64,000 bases of DNA from positions 62,001-126,000 of the forward strand of contig WGNK01000006.1 of assembly GCA_016124535.1 (NCBI GenBank). Reading direction: 5' to 3'. The translations under genes and the position numbers were made by a program. The first letter of the stretch is position 1. Every line of letters starts with the position of its first letter. Shown piece by piece: positions 43,690 through 52,807 of this stretch. The DNA is from Azospirillum sp. Lineage in GTDB: Bacteria; Pseudomonadota; Alphaproteobacteria; Azospirillales; Azospirillaceae. The notes beneath the pieces were generated by a model that saw only the letters and a program-made list of their open reading frames with translations, ran no database searches and was not told the DNA's origin.

Positions 43690-44238
43690 ATGGCTAGCGG
43701 CAAAATCGCACTCGCTCCGGAACAGCGGCGGGTCGCCCTGGGCATGGCCGGCGGTGCCCTGTGCAGCGCGCTGGTTCTCGGGGTCGGGATGTGGCTCTTT
43801 CCCCTGCCCCTGCCCCCCTTGGACGGAATGGCCGAACGTCTGGCCTTCGCGCTCAGGGCCGATCTTCTGGTGCTGATCTGGCTGGCGGCGGCGATCGGCA
43901 ATGTCGCGCGCAAGCGATTCTTCTCCCCCGCCGACATCCAGGGCAGCGGCTTTTCCGATCCGAGTGCGGCGCTCGCGGTCGATGTCGCGATTGTCCAGAA
44001 CACCCTTGAACAAACGGTATTGGCCCTGGGTGCCCATCTCGCACTGGCGAGCGTGTTGCGCGGGTCCGAGATGGCGCTGATCCCGCTGCTGGTCGGCCTG
44101 TTTTGTCTCGGCCGTGCCAGTTTCTGGTTCGGCTATCGCGGCGGTGCGGGCAGCCGGGCTTTCGGGTTCGCCACCACCTTCTACCCGACGCTGTTCGCCT
44201 ATGGGGTCGGCTTGTTCTGCCTGACAACCCGGCACTGA
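43690..44238 (+). CDS. MAPEG family membrane protein
   Basis: A 182-residue membrane protein with four hydrophobic segments. The motif VDVAIVQNTLEQTVLALGAH and the segment RASFWFGYRGGAGSRAFGFATTFYPT are typical of MAPEG (membrane-associated eicosanoid and glutathione metabolism) proteins, which bind glutathione in the membrane. In bacteria the substrate is usually unknown. It is 92 bases before arsM in the same direction. Confidence 0.85.
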   Translation: MASGKIALAPEQRRVALGMAGGALCSALVLGVGMWLFPLPLPPLDGMAERLAFALRADLLVLIWLAAAIGNVARKRFFSPADIQGSGFSDPSAALAVDVAIVQNTLEQTVLALGAHLALASVLRGSEMALIPLLVGLFCLGRASFWFGYRGGAGSRAFGFATTFYPTLFAYGVGLFCLTTRH

Positions 44239-44330
44239 ACCGAAAGCCCTTGCAAATCGCCTCGCCTCCAGGCAATGCCAGGCTGGTCTGGCCCAGACGG
44301 GCGGGTTTGGTCGAACGACGGGGGACTCCG

Positions 44331-45137
44331 ATGGACGAGAACACGGTCCGGGAACTGGTTCGCCAGAGCTACGGCAGCATCGCCACCAGCGGCGGCAATT
44401 CCGGCTGCTGCGCGCCCCAAACACCGTCGTGCTGTGGCAGCCCCGCGGCGGCTCCGCCGAGTGCCGCGGAATTGTCGTCTCAGATGGGCTATTCGGCCGA
44501 GGAATTGGCCGCGGCGCCCGAAGGCAGCAATCTCGGGCTCGGCTGCGGCAATCCCCAGGGGCTGGCGGCGCTGCGTCCGGGCGATACCGTCGTCGACCTC
44601 GGCAGCGGCGCCGGCTTCGACTGCTTCCTGGCAGCGCGTCAGGTCGGACCGGAGGGCCGGGTGATCGGTGTCGACATGACCCATGAGATGCTGCGCAAGG
44701 CCCGCGACAATGCCGTCCGGGTCGGGGCCGACAACGTCGCGTTCCGCCTCGGCGAAATCGAACATCTGCCGGTCGCGGACAATAGTGCCGATGCCGTGAT
44801 CTCCAATTGCGTGGTCAACCTGTCGCCCGACAAGCTGCAGGTCTTCCGGGAGGCGCATCGCGTGCTCAAGCCGGGCGGGCGGCTGGCGATCTCCGATGTC
44901 GTCAATCTGGCGCCGATCCCGGACGCCCTGGCCAGCGACCCCGAATTGCTGTGCGGCTGCGTCACCGGTGCCGCAACGGTCGCGGACATCGAGCACTGGC
45001 TGAGCCAGGCCGGCTTCATCGACGTCGTCGTTTCGGTCAAGCCGGAAAGCCGCGAGCTGATCGCGTCCTGGGCGCCGGGAACCGGGGTGGAGGCCTGTGT
45101 CGTTTCTGCCATGATCGAAGGGCGCAAGCCGGACTGA
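44331..45137 (+). CDS. arsM: Arsenite methyltransferase
   Basis: A 268-residue SAM-dependent enzyme that methylates As(III). It has the SAM motif VVDLGSGAGFDCFLAARQVG, the characteristic NLGLGCGNP, and VISNCVVNLSPDK, and three arsenic-binding cysteines can be assigned to GCGNP, SNCVVNL and LLCGC. An extra cysteine cluster (GCCAPQTPSCCG) lies near residues 25-36. The ATG at 44331 follows GGGGAC. The ArsR-permease operon elsewhere in the window fits a shared arsenic stress role. Confidence 0.93.
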   Translation: MDENTVRELVRQSYGSIATSGGNSGCCAPQTPSCCGSPAAAPPSAAELSSQMGYSAEELAAAPEGSNLGLGCGNPQGLAALRPGDTVVDLGSGAGFDCFLAARQVGPEGRVIGVDMTHEMLRKARDNAVRVGADNVAFRLGEIEHLPVADNSADAVISNCVVNLSPDKLQVFREAHRVLKPGGRLAISDVVNLAPIPDALASDPELLCGCVTGAATVADIEHWLSQAGFIDVVVSVKPESRELIASWAPGTGVEACVVSAMIEGRKPD

Positions 45138-45234
45138 GCCCAGCCGCCGGGGTAACAACCCGCGTCGCTCATCACCATGTGAAGCGGCACCGGGTAAAGC
45201 GGCACCGGGGTGATTTTCTTGGGGAATTGTCATC

Positions 45235-46326
45235 GTGGCCCCCGACCAGGCCCAAACTAAGGCAGACCTGTTGCGGTCGCTGACGATCGATCGCGGCGAC
45301 CGCTCTACGCCTGCTCGCCGGGTGTGGCCGGGAGTGCTCGTGGGCCTGCTGCTCGGAACCGGGCTGGGCGGCGCCGGGGTCTGGACCGTACTCACCGGGG
45401 GCTGGCCGTTGCGGCCGGACGAAACCGTCGCCGCCGCATCGCCGCCCGCCCCCTCGACCCCGTCCGCGGACGCACCGGCCGCGACCGCCGAACCGCCACG
45501 CACTGGCCGGCTGGTTGCTTCCGGCTTCGTGGTCGCCCGGCGCAAGGCGACGGTGGCGGCGGAGATTACCGGCAAGGTGGTCGAAGTTCTGATCGACGAA
45601 GGCATGTCGGTGACCGCCGGCCAGGTGCTGGCGCGGCTGGACAGCGTGCTCGCCGACAGCGATCTGGCTTTGGCTCGCTCACGGGTTGCCGCAGCCGAAG
45701 GCGCGCGGGACGCGATCACCGCCGATCTGCGCGAGGCTGAACGGGTGTTGGTCCGGATCGAGGGGTTATCCCGCCGCAACAACGCCAGTACCGCCGAGTT
45801 GACCAAGGCCGAGGCCCATGTCTGGGTGCTCCAGGCTCAGCTGGCCAAGGCCACGGCCGAAATCGAAACCGCCCGGCTGGATGCCGCGCGAGCCAGCGAA
45901 ATGGTCGATAAGCACCGGATTCGGGCGCCCTTCGATGGCGTGGTGGTCGAACGTGCGGCACAGCCGGGTGAAATGATCTCGCCGCTCTCGGCCGGTGGCG
46001 GCTTCACCCGTACCGGCATCTGCACGATCGTCGACATGGGCTCGCTTGAGATCGAGGTCGATGTCAACGAGGCCTTTATCGGCCGGGTTCGTGCCGGACA
46101 GACGGTAGACGCCGTGCTCGATGCCTATCCCGGCTGGACCATCCCTGCCTCGGTCATCGCCATTGTCCCCACCGCGAACCGCGACAAGGCGACGGTCAAG
46201 GTGCGGATCGCGCTTAAGCAGGCCGACGAGCGGGTTCTGCCCGATATGGCGGTCAAGGTCACTTTCCACGACGACGGGGCTTCGGCCTCCGAGCCGGCTT
46301 TTTCCGCAACAGGAGACCCCGCGTGA
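45235..46326 (+). CDS. Periplasmic adaptor (membrane fusion) protein
   Basis: A 363-residue HlyD/MacA-type protein. An N-terminal membrane anchor (about 33-52) and a Pro/Ala-rich stretch lead to the lipoyl-like SGFVVARRKATVAAEITGKVV, a coiled-coil hairpin (about 145-230) and DKHRIRAPFDGVVVERAAQPG. It should connect an inner-membrane exporter with the periplasm or outer membrane. Start is GTG at 45235. Its stop overlaps the ATPase gene by four bases, and two FtsX-type permeases follow, making a four-gene operon. Confidence 0.9.
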   Translation: MAPDQAQTKADLLRSLTIDRGDRSTPARRVWPGVLVGLLLGTGLGGAGVWTVLTGGWPLRPDETVAAASPPAPSTPSADAPAATAEPPRTGRLVASGFVVARRKATVAAEITGKVVEVLIDEGMSVTAGQVLARLDSVLADSDLALARSRVAAAEGARDAITADLREAERVLVRIEGLSRRNNASTAELTKAEAHVWVLQAQLAKATAEIETARLDAARASEMVDKHRIRAPFDGVVVERAAQPGEMISPLSAGGGFTRTGICTIVDMGSLEIEVDVNEAFIGRVRAGQTVDAVLDAYPGWTIPASVIAIVPTANRDKATVKVRIALKQADERVLPDMAVKVTFHDDGASASEPAFSATGDPA

Positions 46327-47021
46327 CTTCCGACGACGTTCTGGTCCGGCTGACCGCGGTCGACAAGCGGTTCACCAAGAGCAAGGAAACCATCACCATC
46401 TTCGAGAAGCTCGACCTCGCGATCGCGAGCGGCGACTTCATCGCGGTGATGGGACCGTCAGGTTCGGGCAAAACCACCCTGCTCAACCTGCTGGGCGGCA
46501 TCGACCGGCCCAGCGCCGGCGAGATCCGCTTTGCCGGCGAGCGCATCGACGGCCTGCCGGAAAGCCGGCTGGCGCATTGGCGGGCCGGCCATATCGGCTT
46601 CATCTTCCAATTCTACAACCTGATGCCGATGCTGACTGCGGCGCAGAACGTCGAACTGCCGCTGCTGCTGACCAGCCTTGGCGGCAAGGACCGCCGCCGC
46701 CGGGTCGAAGCGGCACTGGCGGTGGTCAATCTGGCCGACCGCGCCAGACATTACCCGCGTGAGATGTCGGGCGGGCAGCAGCAGCGGGTGGCGATCGCCC
46801 GCGCGGTGGTCGCCGATCCCGGCCTCTTGCTGTGCGACGAGCCGACCGGCGACCTCGACCGCAGCAATGCCGACGAAATTCTGGAAGTCCTCCGGCTGCT
46901 CAACCGCGAGATGGGCAAGACCATCGTCATGGTCACCCACGACCCGGCCGCGGCGAAATATGCCAAGCGCACCCTGCATCTCGACAAGGGACGCTTTTCG
47001 GAGCGGGACCTCGCGGCATGA
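46323..47021 (+). CDS. MacB/LolD-type ABC transporter ATP-binding protein
   Basis: A 232-residue ATPase. Walker A GPSGSGKTT near residue 42, Q-loop FIFQFYNLMPMLTAAQNV, signature MSGGQQQRVAIARA, Walker B LLLCDEPTGDLD and the H-loop HDPAAAKYA are all intact. The GxIFQxxNLMP form is typical of the MacB/LolD/FtsE class. Start is GTG at 46323 overlapping the adaptor stop, and its own stop overlaps the first permease ATG. Confidence 0.93.
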   Translation: MTSDDVLVRLTAVDKRFTKSKETITIFEKLDLAIASGDFIAVMGPSGSGKTTLLNLLGGIDRPSAGEIRFAGERIDGLPESRLAHWRAGHIGFIFQFYNLMPMLTAAQNVELPLLLTSLGGKDRRRRVEAALAVVNLADRARHYPREMSGGQQQRVAIARAVVADPGLLLCDEPTGDLDRSNADEILEVLRLLNREMGKTIVMVTHDPAAAKYAKRTLHLDKGRFSERDLAA

Positions 47022-48178
47022 CCGACGTCTCGCTGATCGCCAGGAACCTGTTTCGCAAGAAGCTGCGCGCGGCGCTGATGATCGTCTCGATCATGACCGC
47101 CTTCCTGATCTTCGGCGTATTGGTGGCATTCGAACACGCCTTCAACGCCGGCGAGGACCTGGCGGCGGCCGACCGCCTGATGGTGGTCAACAAGATCAAC
47201 TTCACCCAGCCCCTGCCCTATGCCTATTACGAGCGGGTCAAGGCGGTCGAGGGTGTCCGCCAGGTCAGTCATGCCAACTGGTTCGGCGGCTACTACCAGG
47301 AGCCCAAGAACTTCCTGATCGTGCTGGCGGTCGAGCCGGAGAGCTATCTCAAAATCTACGACCGGGAACTGGACGTGCCGGACGACGCCCGCCGGGCCTT
47401 CCTGAGCGAACGCACCGGCGCCCTGGTCGGCGAGGCGCTGGCCCAGGACAAGGGCTGGAAGGTCGGCGACCGTTTGCCGGTTTCCAGCACGATCTATTCC
47501 CAGAAGAATGGCGGGCATGTCTGGGAAATGACCGTGGTCGGCATCGCCAAACCGGCCAAGCCCCATATCGATTCCAATTTCATCGTCTTTCACTACGACT
47601 ATTTCAACGAGACCCGCTCGTTCGGCAAGGACATGATCGGCTGGCTGGTCCTGACCACGACCTCGCCGGCGGTCAACGACAAGGTCGCCAAGACGGTCGA
47701 CGCGATGTTCGCCAATTCCACCGCCGAGACCGCGACCGACACCGAAAAGGCCTTCAACAAGGCGTTCGCCGCCCAGTTCGGCAACATCGCCCTGATCGTC
47801 AAGCTGGTGGTCGGTGCCGCCTTCGTCACCATTCTGATGATCGTCGGCAATACCATGGCGATGGCGGTGCGCGAGCGGGTGCGCGAGATCGCCGTACTCA
47901 AGACTTTGGGCTTTCCGCCGGCCCGCATCCTGCGCCTCATTCTGGGCGAGTCGCTGCTGCTGGCCCTGCTCGGGGGTTTACCCGGCATCGGATTGGCCGC
48001 GCTCGCGGTCGCGGCACTGCGCGAAAAGCTGCTGAACTTCATTCCCGGCATGGTCATGACCCCGGACATCGCGGTTCTGGCGGTCGTGCTGATGCTTGGT
48101 CTGGGCCTGGTTACCGGAATAATCCCGGCGTTCAGCGCGATGCGGCTCAACATCGCGTCCGCCCTTGGCCGGAGTTGA
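47018..48178 (+). CDS. FtsX-like ABC transporter permease 1
   Basis: A 386-residue inner-membrane permease. One N-terminal membrane segment (about 20-42) is followed by a periplasmic MacB-like core domain (about 50-260) and three C-terminal segments with the signature NTMAMAVRERVREIAVLKTLGF typical of FtsX/MacB/LolC. The ATG at 47018 overlaps the ATPase stop. Together with permease 2 it gives a heterodimeric exporter, unlike canonical MacB, which is fused to its ATPase. Confidence 0.9.
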   Translation: MTDVSLIARNLFRKKLRAALMIVSIMTAFLIFGVLVAFEHAFNAGEDLAAADRLMVVNKINFTQPLPYAYYERVKAVEGVRQVSHANWFGGYYQEPKNFLIVLAVEPESYLKIYDRELDVPDDARRAFLSERTGALVGEALAQDKGWKVGDRLPVSSTIYSQKNGGHVWEMTVVGIAKPAKPHIDSNFIVFHYDYFNETRSFGKDMIGWLVLTTTSPAVNDKVAKTVDAMFANSTAETATDTEKAFNKAFAAQFGNIALIVKLVVGAAFVTILMIVGNTMAMAVRERVREIAVLKTLGFPPARILRLILGESLLLALLGGLPGIGLAALAVAALREKLLNFIPGMVMTPDIAVLAVVLMLGLGLVTGIIPAFSAMRLNIASALGRS

Positions 48179-48183
48179 CGGAC

Positions 48184-49371
48184 ATGCGCTCGCTGCTGCT
48201 GCAGATCGCCGCCACGATCAAGATCAATCTCAAGAGCCTGCCCCAGCGGTTCTGGCTCTCCCTGTCCACCGTGGTCGCGGTCGGGCTGGTCGTGGTCGTG
48301 CTGCTGTCGTTCCTGGCCATGGCCAACGGCTTCCGCCAGGCGGTCAAGGGCTCGGGCTCGGAGGATATCGCGATCGTGCTGCGCGGCGGCTCGCGTTCAG
48401 AACTCAACAGCACGATCTCCCGCGACCAGATTCGTCTGATCGAGGAGGCGCCCGGTGTCGCCCGCAACGCCGAGGGCAAGCCGCTGGTCTCGGCCGAACT
48501 CTATCTGGTGGTCGACGGGCTGAAGCGTGCGACCGGGACCAAGGCCAACCTGCCGTTGCGCGGCATCGGGCCGATGGGGGCGGCGCTCCGCAAGTCCATC
48601 ACCCTGGCGCAGGGCCGGATGTTCGAACCCGGCAGCAACGAGATCGTCGTCGGCAAGGGCCTGCTTGCGGAATATCGGGGCTTCGAACTCGGCAGTACGG
48701 TGAAATTCGGCACCACCCGCTGGACCGTGGTCGGGGTGTTCGAGGCCGGTGGCAGTGTTTTCGAATCCGAGATCTGGGCGGACTTGCCGGTGGTGCAGAG
48801 CCTGTTCAACCGCACCAACTTCTTCCAGACCGTGCGTGCCCGCCTGACCGGCCCCCAAGCGATCGCGGCATTGAAGCGGTATAATGACGAGGACCCGCGG
48901 CTCAAACTCGACGTGAAGACGGAGAACGAGTATTTCGCCGATCAGTCGTCCAATACCACCGATCTGATCCAGAAACTGGGTTGGCCGCTGGCGATCGCGA
49001 TGGCGTTCGGCGCCTTGGCCGGCGCACTCAACACCATGTACAGCTCGGTCGCGGCCCGCACCGTCGAGATCGCCACCTTGCGCGCGATCGGCTTCGGCGC
49101 TTTTCCGGCCTTCGTCGGTACGCTGGTGGAATCGCTGGTGCTGTCGGCGCTGGGCGGTGTGCTGGGCGCCGGCGCAACTTTCGTCTTCTTCCACGGCCTG
49201 ACCGCCTCAACCTTGGGAGAAAGCTTCACCCAAGTGGTGTTCAGCTTCACGCTCACGCCGGCGCTGGCACTGCAGGGGATCGTCCTGGCCCTTGTGGTCG
49301 GGCTGGTCGGCGGACTGTTCCCGGCGATTCGCGCCGCCCGGTTGCCGATCGTCGCCGGGCTGCAGGGCTGA
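48184..49371 (+). CDS. FtsX-like ABC transporter permease 2
   Basis: A 395-residue permease with the same plan: N-terminal segment (about 25-48), periplasmic domain (about 55-270) and C-terminal segments with ALNTMYSSVAARTVEIATLRAIGFG. It starts five bases after permease 1. The sequence differs enough from permease 1 to imply old divergence. The 3' end, including the stop, is part of a short direct repeat (49362-49384 and 49394-49416). Confidence 0.9.
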   Translation: MRSLLLQIAATIKINLKSLPQRFWLSLSTVVAVGLVVVVLLSFLAMANGFRQAVKGSGSEDIAIVLRGGSRSELNSTISRDQIRLIEEAPGVARNAEGKPLVSAELYLVVDGLKRATGTKANLPLRGIGPMGAALRKSITLAQGRMFEPGSNEIVVGKGLLAEYRGFELGSTVKFGTTRWTVVGVFEAGGSVFESEIWADLPVVQSLFNRTNFFQTVRARLTGPQAIAALKRYNDEDPRLKLDVKTENEYFADQSSNTTDLIQKLGWPLAIAMAFGALAGALNTMYSSVAARTVEIATLRAIGFGAFPAFVGTLVESLVLSALGGVLGAGATFVFFHGLTASTLGESFTQVVFSFTLTPALALQGIVLALVVGLVGGLFPAIRAARLPIVAGLQG

Positions 49372-49416
49372 CCGGGCGCGCCAGCGCCCGCCGGCAGGGC
49401 TGACCCGGCGCGCCAG
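49362..49416. repeat. Short direct repeat at the end of permease 2
   Basis: GCAGGGCTGACC plus GGCGCGCCAG occurs at 49362-49384 and, with one change, at 49394-49416. The first copy includes the gene's last codons and stop, so the repeat is probably a local duplication. Confidence 0.7.
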
Positions 49417-49776
49417 GCCGGCGAGGTTCCCAGCTCCCCGGTATCGATGCCCGGCCGCCGTGGCCAAACGCGATCCCGGATAATTCCGGAAAACGCGTCG
49501 GCCCGCCCGGTCGGCGGTGGCGTTGGTTGGGCCGCCGCGGCCCGCTTGCGCCAGTTCGAGTATGCTGGTGGCCTGCCCGGCGGAGCTTCAACAACAGTGA
49601 ATTACGAGGCTTTATTGAATCCACATACAATAGTATTCAACACTGAATACTCCCGCATGGTTGCATTATTACAATAAAACTCTGCAAAGATACTACATTA
49701 TATTCCGAAAAAATGCGGCCTAAAGTCAGGGCGTCAGTCTTCACGCCCTGTCATAATTTTTGAAGGAACCGCAAAA
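49372..49776. other. Intergenic region with AT-rich regulatory patch
   Basis: About 405 bases. The left half is GC-rich without a supported gene. The right half (from about 49590) is strongly AT-rich and holds a perfect inverted repeat (49632-49651) and the hairpin CAGGGCGT/ACGCCCTG at 49727-49750 followed by T-rich sequence, just before the tail-collar gene. Confidence 0.5.
49632..49651. promoter_or_regulatory. Perfect inverted repeat, possible operator
   Basis: AGTATTCA-ACAC-TGAATACT, an 8-bp dyad with a 4-base centre, lies 126 bases upstream of the secreted tail-collar gene in an AT-rich patch. The size suits a dimeric repressor. Confidence 0.5.
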
Positions 49777-50484
49777 ATGCATCGATCGTTTGCCAGAAAT
49801 TTACTCGCAACCTCGGCAGGCGCCGCGCTGCTGGCCGCGATTGGCCTCGCCACCACACCCACCCCCGCGCTCGCCTGCGGCGATGAAAGCTATACCGGCA
49901 CGATCTGCACCTTCGGCTTCAACTGGTGCCCCTACGGCTGGCTGCCGACCAATGGCGCCGTGGTTCCGATCAACCAGTACCAGGCGCTGTATTCGCTGTT
50001 GGGCACCTGGTTCGGTGGCGACGGCCGCAACAATTTCGGCCTGCCCGACCTGCGCGGCCGGGTCCCGGTCGGCCAGGGCCTGGGGCCTGGATTGACGCCT
50101 CTCCAGCAAGGCCAGAAAGTTGGCAATGAGCTGATCGTGATATCCTCAGCTCAGCTGCCGGCCCACACCCATGAGGCCAGCGCCAGTGGCAGCGGCTCGG
50201 TTGTGGTCCAGGCCTCGACCAATGCCGCTGACTCCGATGCACCGGTGGCGGGAAAGACGTTTGCCACCGGCAATTATCTCGATCCAAGCAGTCTTGCCCC
50301 GGCTCCGTCCAACATTTACGGCCCGCCGTCGACCCCGGCGGTCGACATTCCGGCCGGCGCAGTGACCGGTGTCACCGTCACCATCAAGAATGCCGGCGGC
50401 AGCGCGCCGGTCGACATCCGCAACCCCGGCCAGGGCGTCACCTATTGCATCCAGGCCCAAGGCCTCTACCCGCGGCGGCCCTGA
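49777..50484 (+). CDS. Secreted phage tail-collar domain protein
   Basis: A 235-residue protein with a signal peptide (MHRSFARNLLATSAGAALLAA...LAC) and the tail-collar/microcystin-dependent-protein signature ICTFGFNWCPYGWLPTNG then NNFGLPDLRGRVPVGQG and QLPAHTHEA. The C-terminal part is Ala/Gly/Pro-rich and ends CIQAQGLYPRRP. Unlike phage or tailocin relatives, it has an export signal and stands alone, so it is likely an envelope or extracellular protein. An AAGGA ribosome site precedes the ATG. Confidence 0.85.
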   Translation: MHRSFARNLLATSAGAALLAAIGLATTPTPALACGDESYTGTICTFGFNWCPYGWLPTNGAVVPINQYQALYSLLGTWFGGDGRNNFGLPDLRGRVPVGQGLGPGLTPLQQGQKVGNELIVISSAQLPAHTHEASASGSGSVVVQASTNAADSDAPVAGKTFATGNYLDPSSLAPAPSNIYGPPSTPAVDIPAGAVTGVTVTIKNAGGSAPVDIRNPGQGVTYCIQAQGLYPRRP

Positions 50485-50494
50485 GACCCACGCC

Positions 50495-50532
50495 CCCGAG
50501 CGGTGGCGGGGTTCGCCCCGCGACCGCTTGGG
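50495..50532. terminator. Hairpin terminator between tail-collar gene and hemF
   Basis: A 17-bp nearly perfect stem (one mismatch, one G-T pair) with a TTCG tetraloop, arms 50495-50511 and 50516-50532, separates two convergent genes. No long U-tract follows. Confidence 0.6.
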
Positions 50533-50533
50533 C

Positions 50534-51391
50534 TCACGGCCAGCGCACTTCAGGCGGCAGCGACATCAAGATCGCCTCGGGATTGCCGCCGGTCTTGAGC
50601 CCGAACAGCGTTCCGCGGTCATAGAGCAGGTTGAACTCGACGTAGCGGCCGCGCCGGATCAATTGATGTTCGCGCTGTTCCGCGGTCCAGGAGCGGTTCA
50701 TGTGACGACGGACCAGGCGCGGATAGACCTCAAGGAACGCCTCGCCGACGGCGCGGACGAATGCAAAATCAGCCTCGGGATCCTGGTTCTCCAAATAGTC
50801 GAAGAAGATGCCGCCAACCCCGCGCGGCTCGCCGCGGTGGGGTAGATAGAAATAGCGGTCGCACCAATCCTTGAACCGCTCATAGTAGTCGGCCCCGTGC
50901 GCATCGCAGGCGGCCTTCAGGGCGGCGTGGAAATCGGCGGTGTCCTCGGGCTCAGGCACCATCGGCGTCAGGTCGGCGCCGCCGCCGAACCACGCCTTGG
51001 ACGTGACGATGTGGCGGGTGTTCATATGCACCGCCGGCACCAGGGGCGAGCGCAGATGTGCGACCAGGCTGATGCCGCCGGCCCAGAACCGGCCGTCGCC
51101 GCCGGCCCCTGGTATCTGCTGTCGGAACTCCGGGCTGAAGCAGCCGTGAACCGTCGACACGTTGACCCCGACCTTCTCGAACACCCGGCCCCGCATCACC
51201 GCCATCACGCCGCCGCCGCCATCGCCGCCGTCCGGATCGGGGCGCTTCCAGGCCTTGCGTTCGAAGCGTCCGGGCGGAAGCTCGGAAAACCGGCCGGTCA
51301 GTTCATCCTCAAGGGTTTCAAAGCAGGCACACAGCCGGTCACGCAGGGACTGAAACCAGCGAGCGGCGGAGTCGCGGAGATCGACGGTCAT
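50534..51391 (-). CDS. hemF: Oxygen-dependent coproporphyrinogen III oxidase
   Basis: A 285-residue cytosolic enzyme that decarboxylates two propionates of coproporphyrinogen III in heme synthesis. Conserved segments: [53 protein letters not shown], and [16 protein letters not shown]. Length is usual for HemF. Its ATG overlaps the paiB stop by four bases (ATGA), so the two are translationally coupled, and both follow trmL leftward. Confidence 0.96.
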   Translation of the reverse strand: MTVDLRDSAARWFQSLRDRLCACFETLEDELTGRFSELPPGRFERKAWKRPDPDGGDGGGGVMAVMRGRVFEKVGVNVSTVHGCFSPEFRQQIPGAGGDGRFWAGGISLVAHLRSPLVPAVHMNTRHIVTSKAWFGGGADLTPMVPEPEDTADFHAALKAACDAHGADYYERFKDWCDRYFYLPHRGEPRGVGGIFFDYLENQDPEADFAFVRAVGEAFLEVYPRLVRRHMNRSWTAEQREHQLIRRGRYVEFNLLYDRGTLFGLKTGGNPEAILMSLPPEVRWP

Positions 51392-52044
51392 GGCTTAGGC
51401 TCCCTCTCGCCGCCCGATCGCTCGGCGACCAGGGCGCTGACCGCCTGACCGGCGGCGCCGGCCTCGCGGCGCAACCCCTCGATCACGCCGACTCGGTCGG
51501 CGGGCTGGCGATTCTGGCTGAGTTTCCAACTGCCCTCAAGCCGGCTGATGGTCAGTCGAACGCCGATGATCCCCCGGACCATGGCGCGGATATAGTCGGC
51601 GGGCGCATCCGCCACCGCCCAGGGCTCGGGACGGTCGGCCTCATGGGCCCGGGTCAGGCGGTCGACCAGATCGATCAGGGCGGCGCTATCCTCGAAAAAA
51701 GCAACCGGACCCTGGGCCTGGACCGCCACGTAGTTCCAGGTCGGCACCACCCGGCCGGTTTCCCGCTTGGTCGGGTACCAGGACGGCGAGACATAGGCGT
51801 TCGGTCCCTGGAAGATCGCCAGCCCCACCCCGCCCGGTACCGCCCGCGACCACTGGGGATTGGCGCGGGCGAGGTGCCCGACCAGCGTGCCGAACGGGGC
51901 CGGCTCGGGCTCCAGCAAGAGCGGCAGATGTCCGGCCTCCGGTCCCTCCGGGCCGAGGGTGACCAGGGTGGCAAACGGCGCCTGCCGGATCGCCTCGTGG
52001 AGCACCACCACACGATCCTCGCGGAAGGCCTCGGGACGGTACAT
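51388..52044 (-). CDS. FMN-binding PaiB family protein
   Basis: A 218-residue split-barrel flavin-binding protein of the PaiB/negative regulator family. Motifs: [46 protein letters not shown] and [24 protein letters not shown] end. In Bacillus PaiB is a regulator; in proteobacteria the role is undefined. The ATG at 52044 has GGAGG upstream. It sits between trmL (two bases away) and hemF (overlapping), so it may support heme or flavin handling. Confidence 0.9.
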   Translation of the reverse strand: MYRPEAFREDRVVVLHEAIRQAPFATLVTLGPEGPEAGHLPLLLEPEPAPFGTLVGHLARANPQWSRAVPGGVGLAIFQGPNAYVSPSWYPTKRETGRVVPTWNYVAVQAQGPVAFFEDSAALIDLVDRLTRAHEADRPEPWAVADAPADYIRAMVRGIIGVRLTISRLEGSWKLSQNRQPADRVGVIEGLRREAGAAGQAVSALVAERSGGEREPKP

Positions 52045-52046
52045 GT

Positions 52047-52511
52047 CTAGCCTCCGGTCCACTGCGGGAAACCGCCGGTCTGGCGGAGCGCCTCACCCAA
52101 CACCATCGCGGCGGCCAACGCAACGTTGAGCGAGCGGGCGGGCGGACGCATCGGAATCACCAGTCGGCCATCCGCCGCCGCCGCAACCTCGACCGGCACC
52201 CCGGCGCTCTCGCGCCCGACCATCAGCAGGTCATCCGGCCGAAAGTTGAAATCGAGATGAGCGGCCTCGCCTTTGGTGGTGAGCAACAGCAGCCGCCTGC
52301 CGGCGCGCCAGCCCAGGAACGCCTCCCACGAGGCATGACGCACCAGGTCCAGCGAGTCGCCGTAGTCCATCAGAGCCCGCCGGAGTCGGCGATCGTCAAG
52401 CACGAAGCCGCAGGGCAGAATCACATCGACGCCAACGCCCAGACAGGCGCCAAGCCGCATCAGGGCGCCGGCGTTCTGAGGAATGTCGGGCTGGAAGAGC
52501 ACCAGGCGCAT
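52047..52511 (-). CDS. trmL: tRNA (cytidine/uridine-34-2'-O)-methyltransferase
   Basis: A 154-residue SPOUT knot methylase that modifies the wobble ribose of tRNA-Leu. Conserved segments: LFQPDIPQNAGALMRLGACLG, LMVGRESAGVP and IPMRPPARSLNVALAAAMVLGE, the knot. Short length and absence of an extra RNA-binding domain match TrmL rather than TrmH. The ATG at 52511 follows AAGGA. It is the first gene of the trmL-paiB-hemF unit. Confidence 0.93.
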   Translation of the reverse strand: MRLVLFQPDIPQNAGALMRLGACLGVGVDVILPCGFVLDDRRLRRALMDYGDSLDLVRHASWEAFLGWRAGRRLLLLTTKGEAAHLDFNFRPDDLLMVGRESAGVPVEVAAAADGRLVIPMRPPARSLNVALAAAMVLGEALRQTGGFPQWTGG

Positions 52512-52807
52512 GAGCCATGATCCTTGCCGCGGGGCTGATCGCGGAAATCGGCGCCAGTTGGTGCCCCGGCGGGCAGCCTTGGACATGCCGAATTTCACGC
52601 CCCCGACCGGCTCGCGACACATTGTCGCAGGTTGACAGGTCGTGTGGATAACTTAGCAAAACAAAAGCCCACGTGATTCTAATATCTTAGAACTGGCCTC
52701 CGAGGGCAAAAGCGCAACTAAGCTAACGACAAACGGCCGCTCCCTGTCTATATTCCGCGCGATTTGGCAGCGCGAGCCTGCGCTGGGTCTGCCAGGGAGA
52801 TCGAACT
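52512..52807. promoter_or_regulatory. Divergent promoter region of trmL and petABC
   Basis: About 296 bases between divergent operons; AT-richer from 52640. A TTGACA lies at 52632-52637, but the -10 partner (TAGCAA at 52654) is weak. The petA leader holds no clear structured element. Confidence 0.4.

Noticed and set aside
45182..45210. Short tandem repeat AAGCGGCACCGGG before the adaptor gene
   Set aside because: Only two copies, no dyad symmetry and no spacing typical of an operator; reported here only as a possible slippage duplicate.
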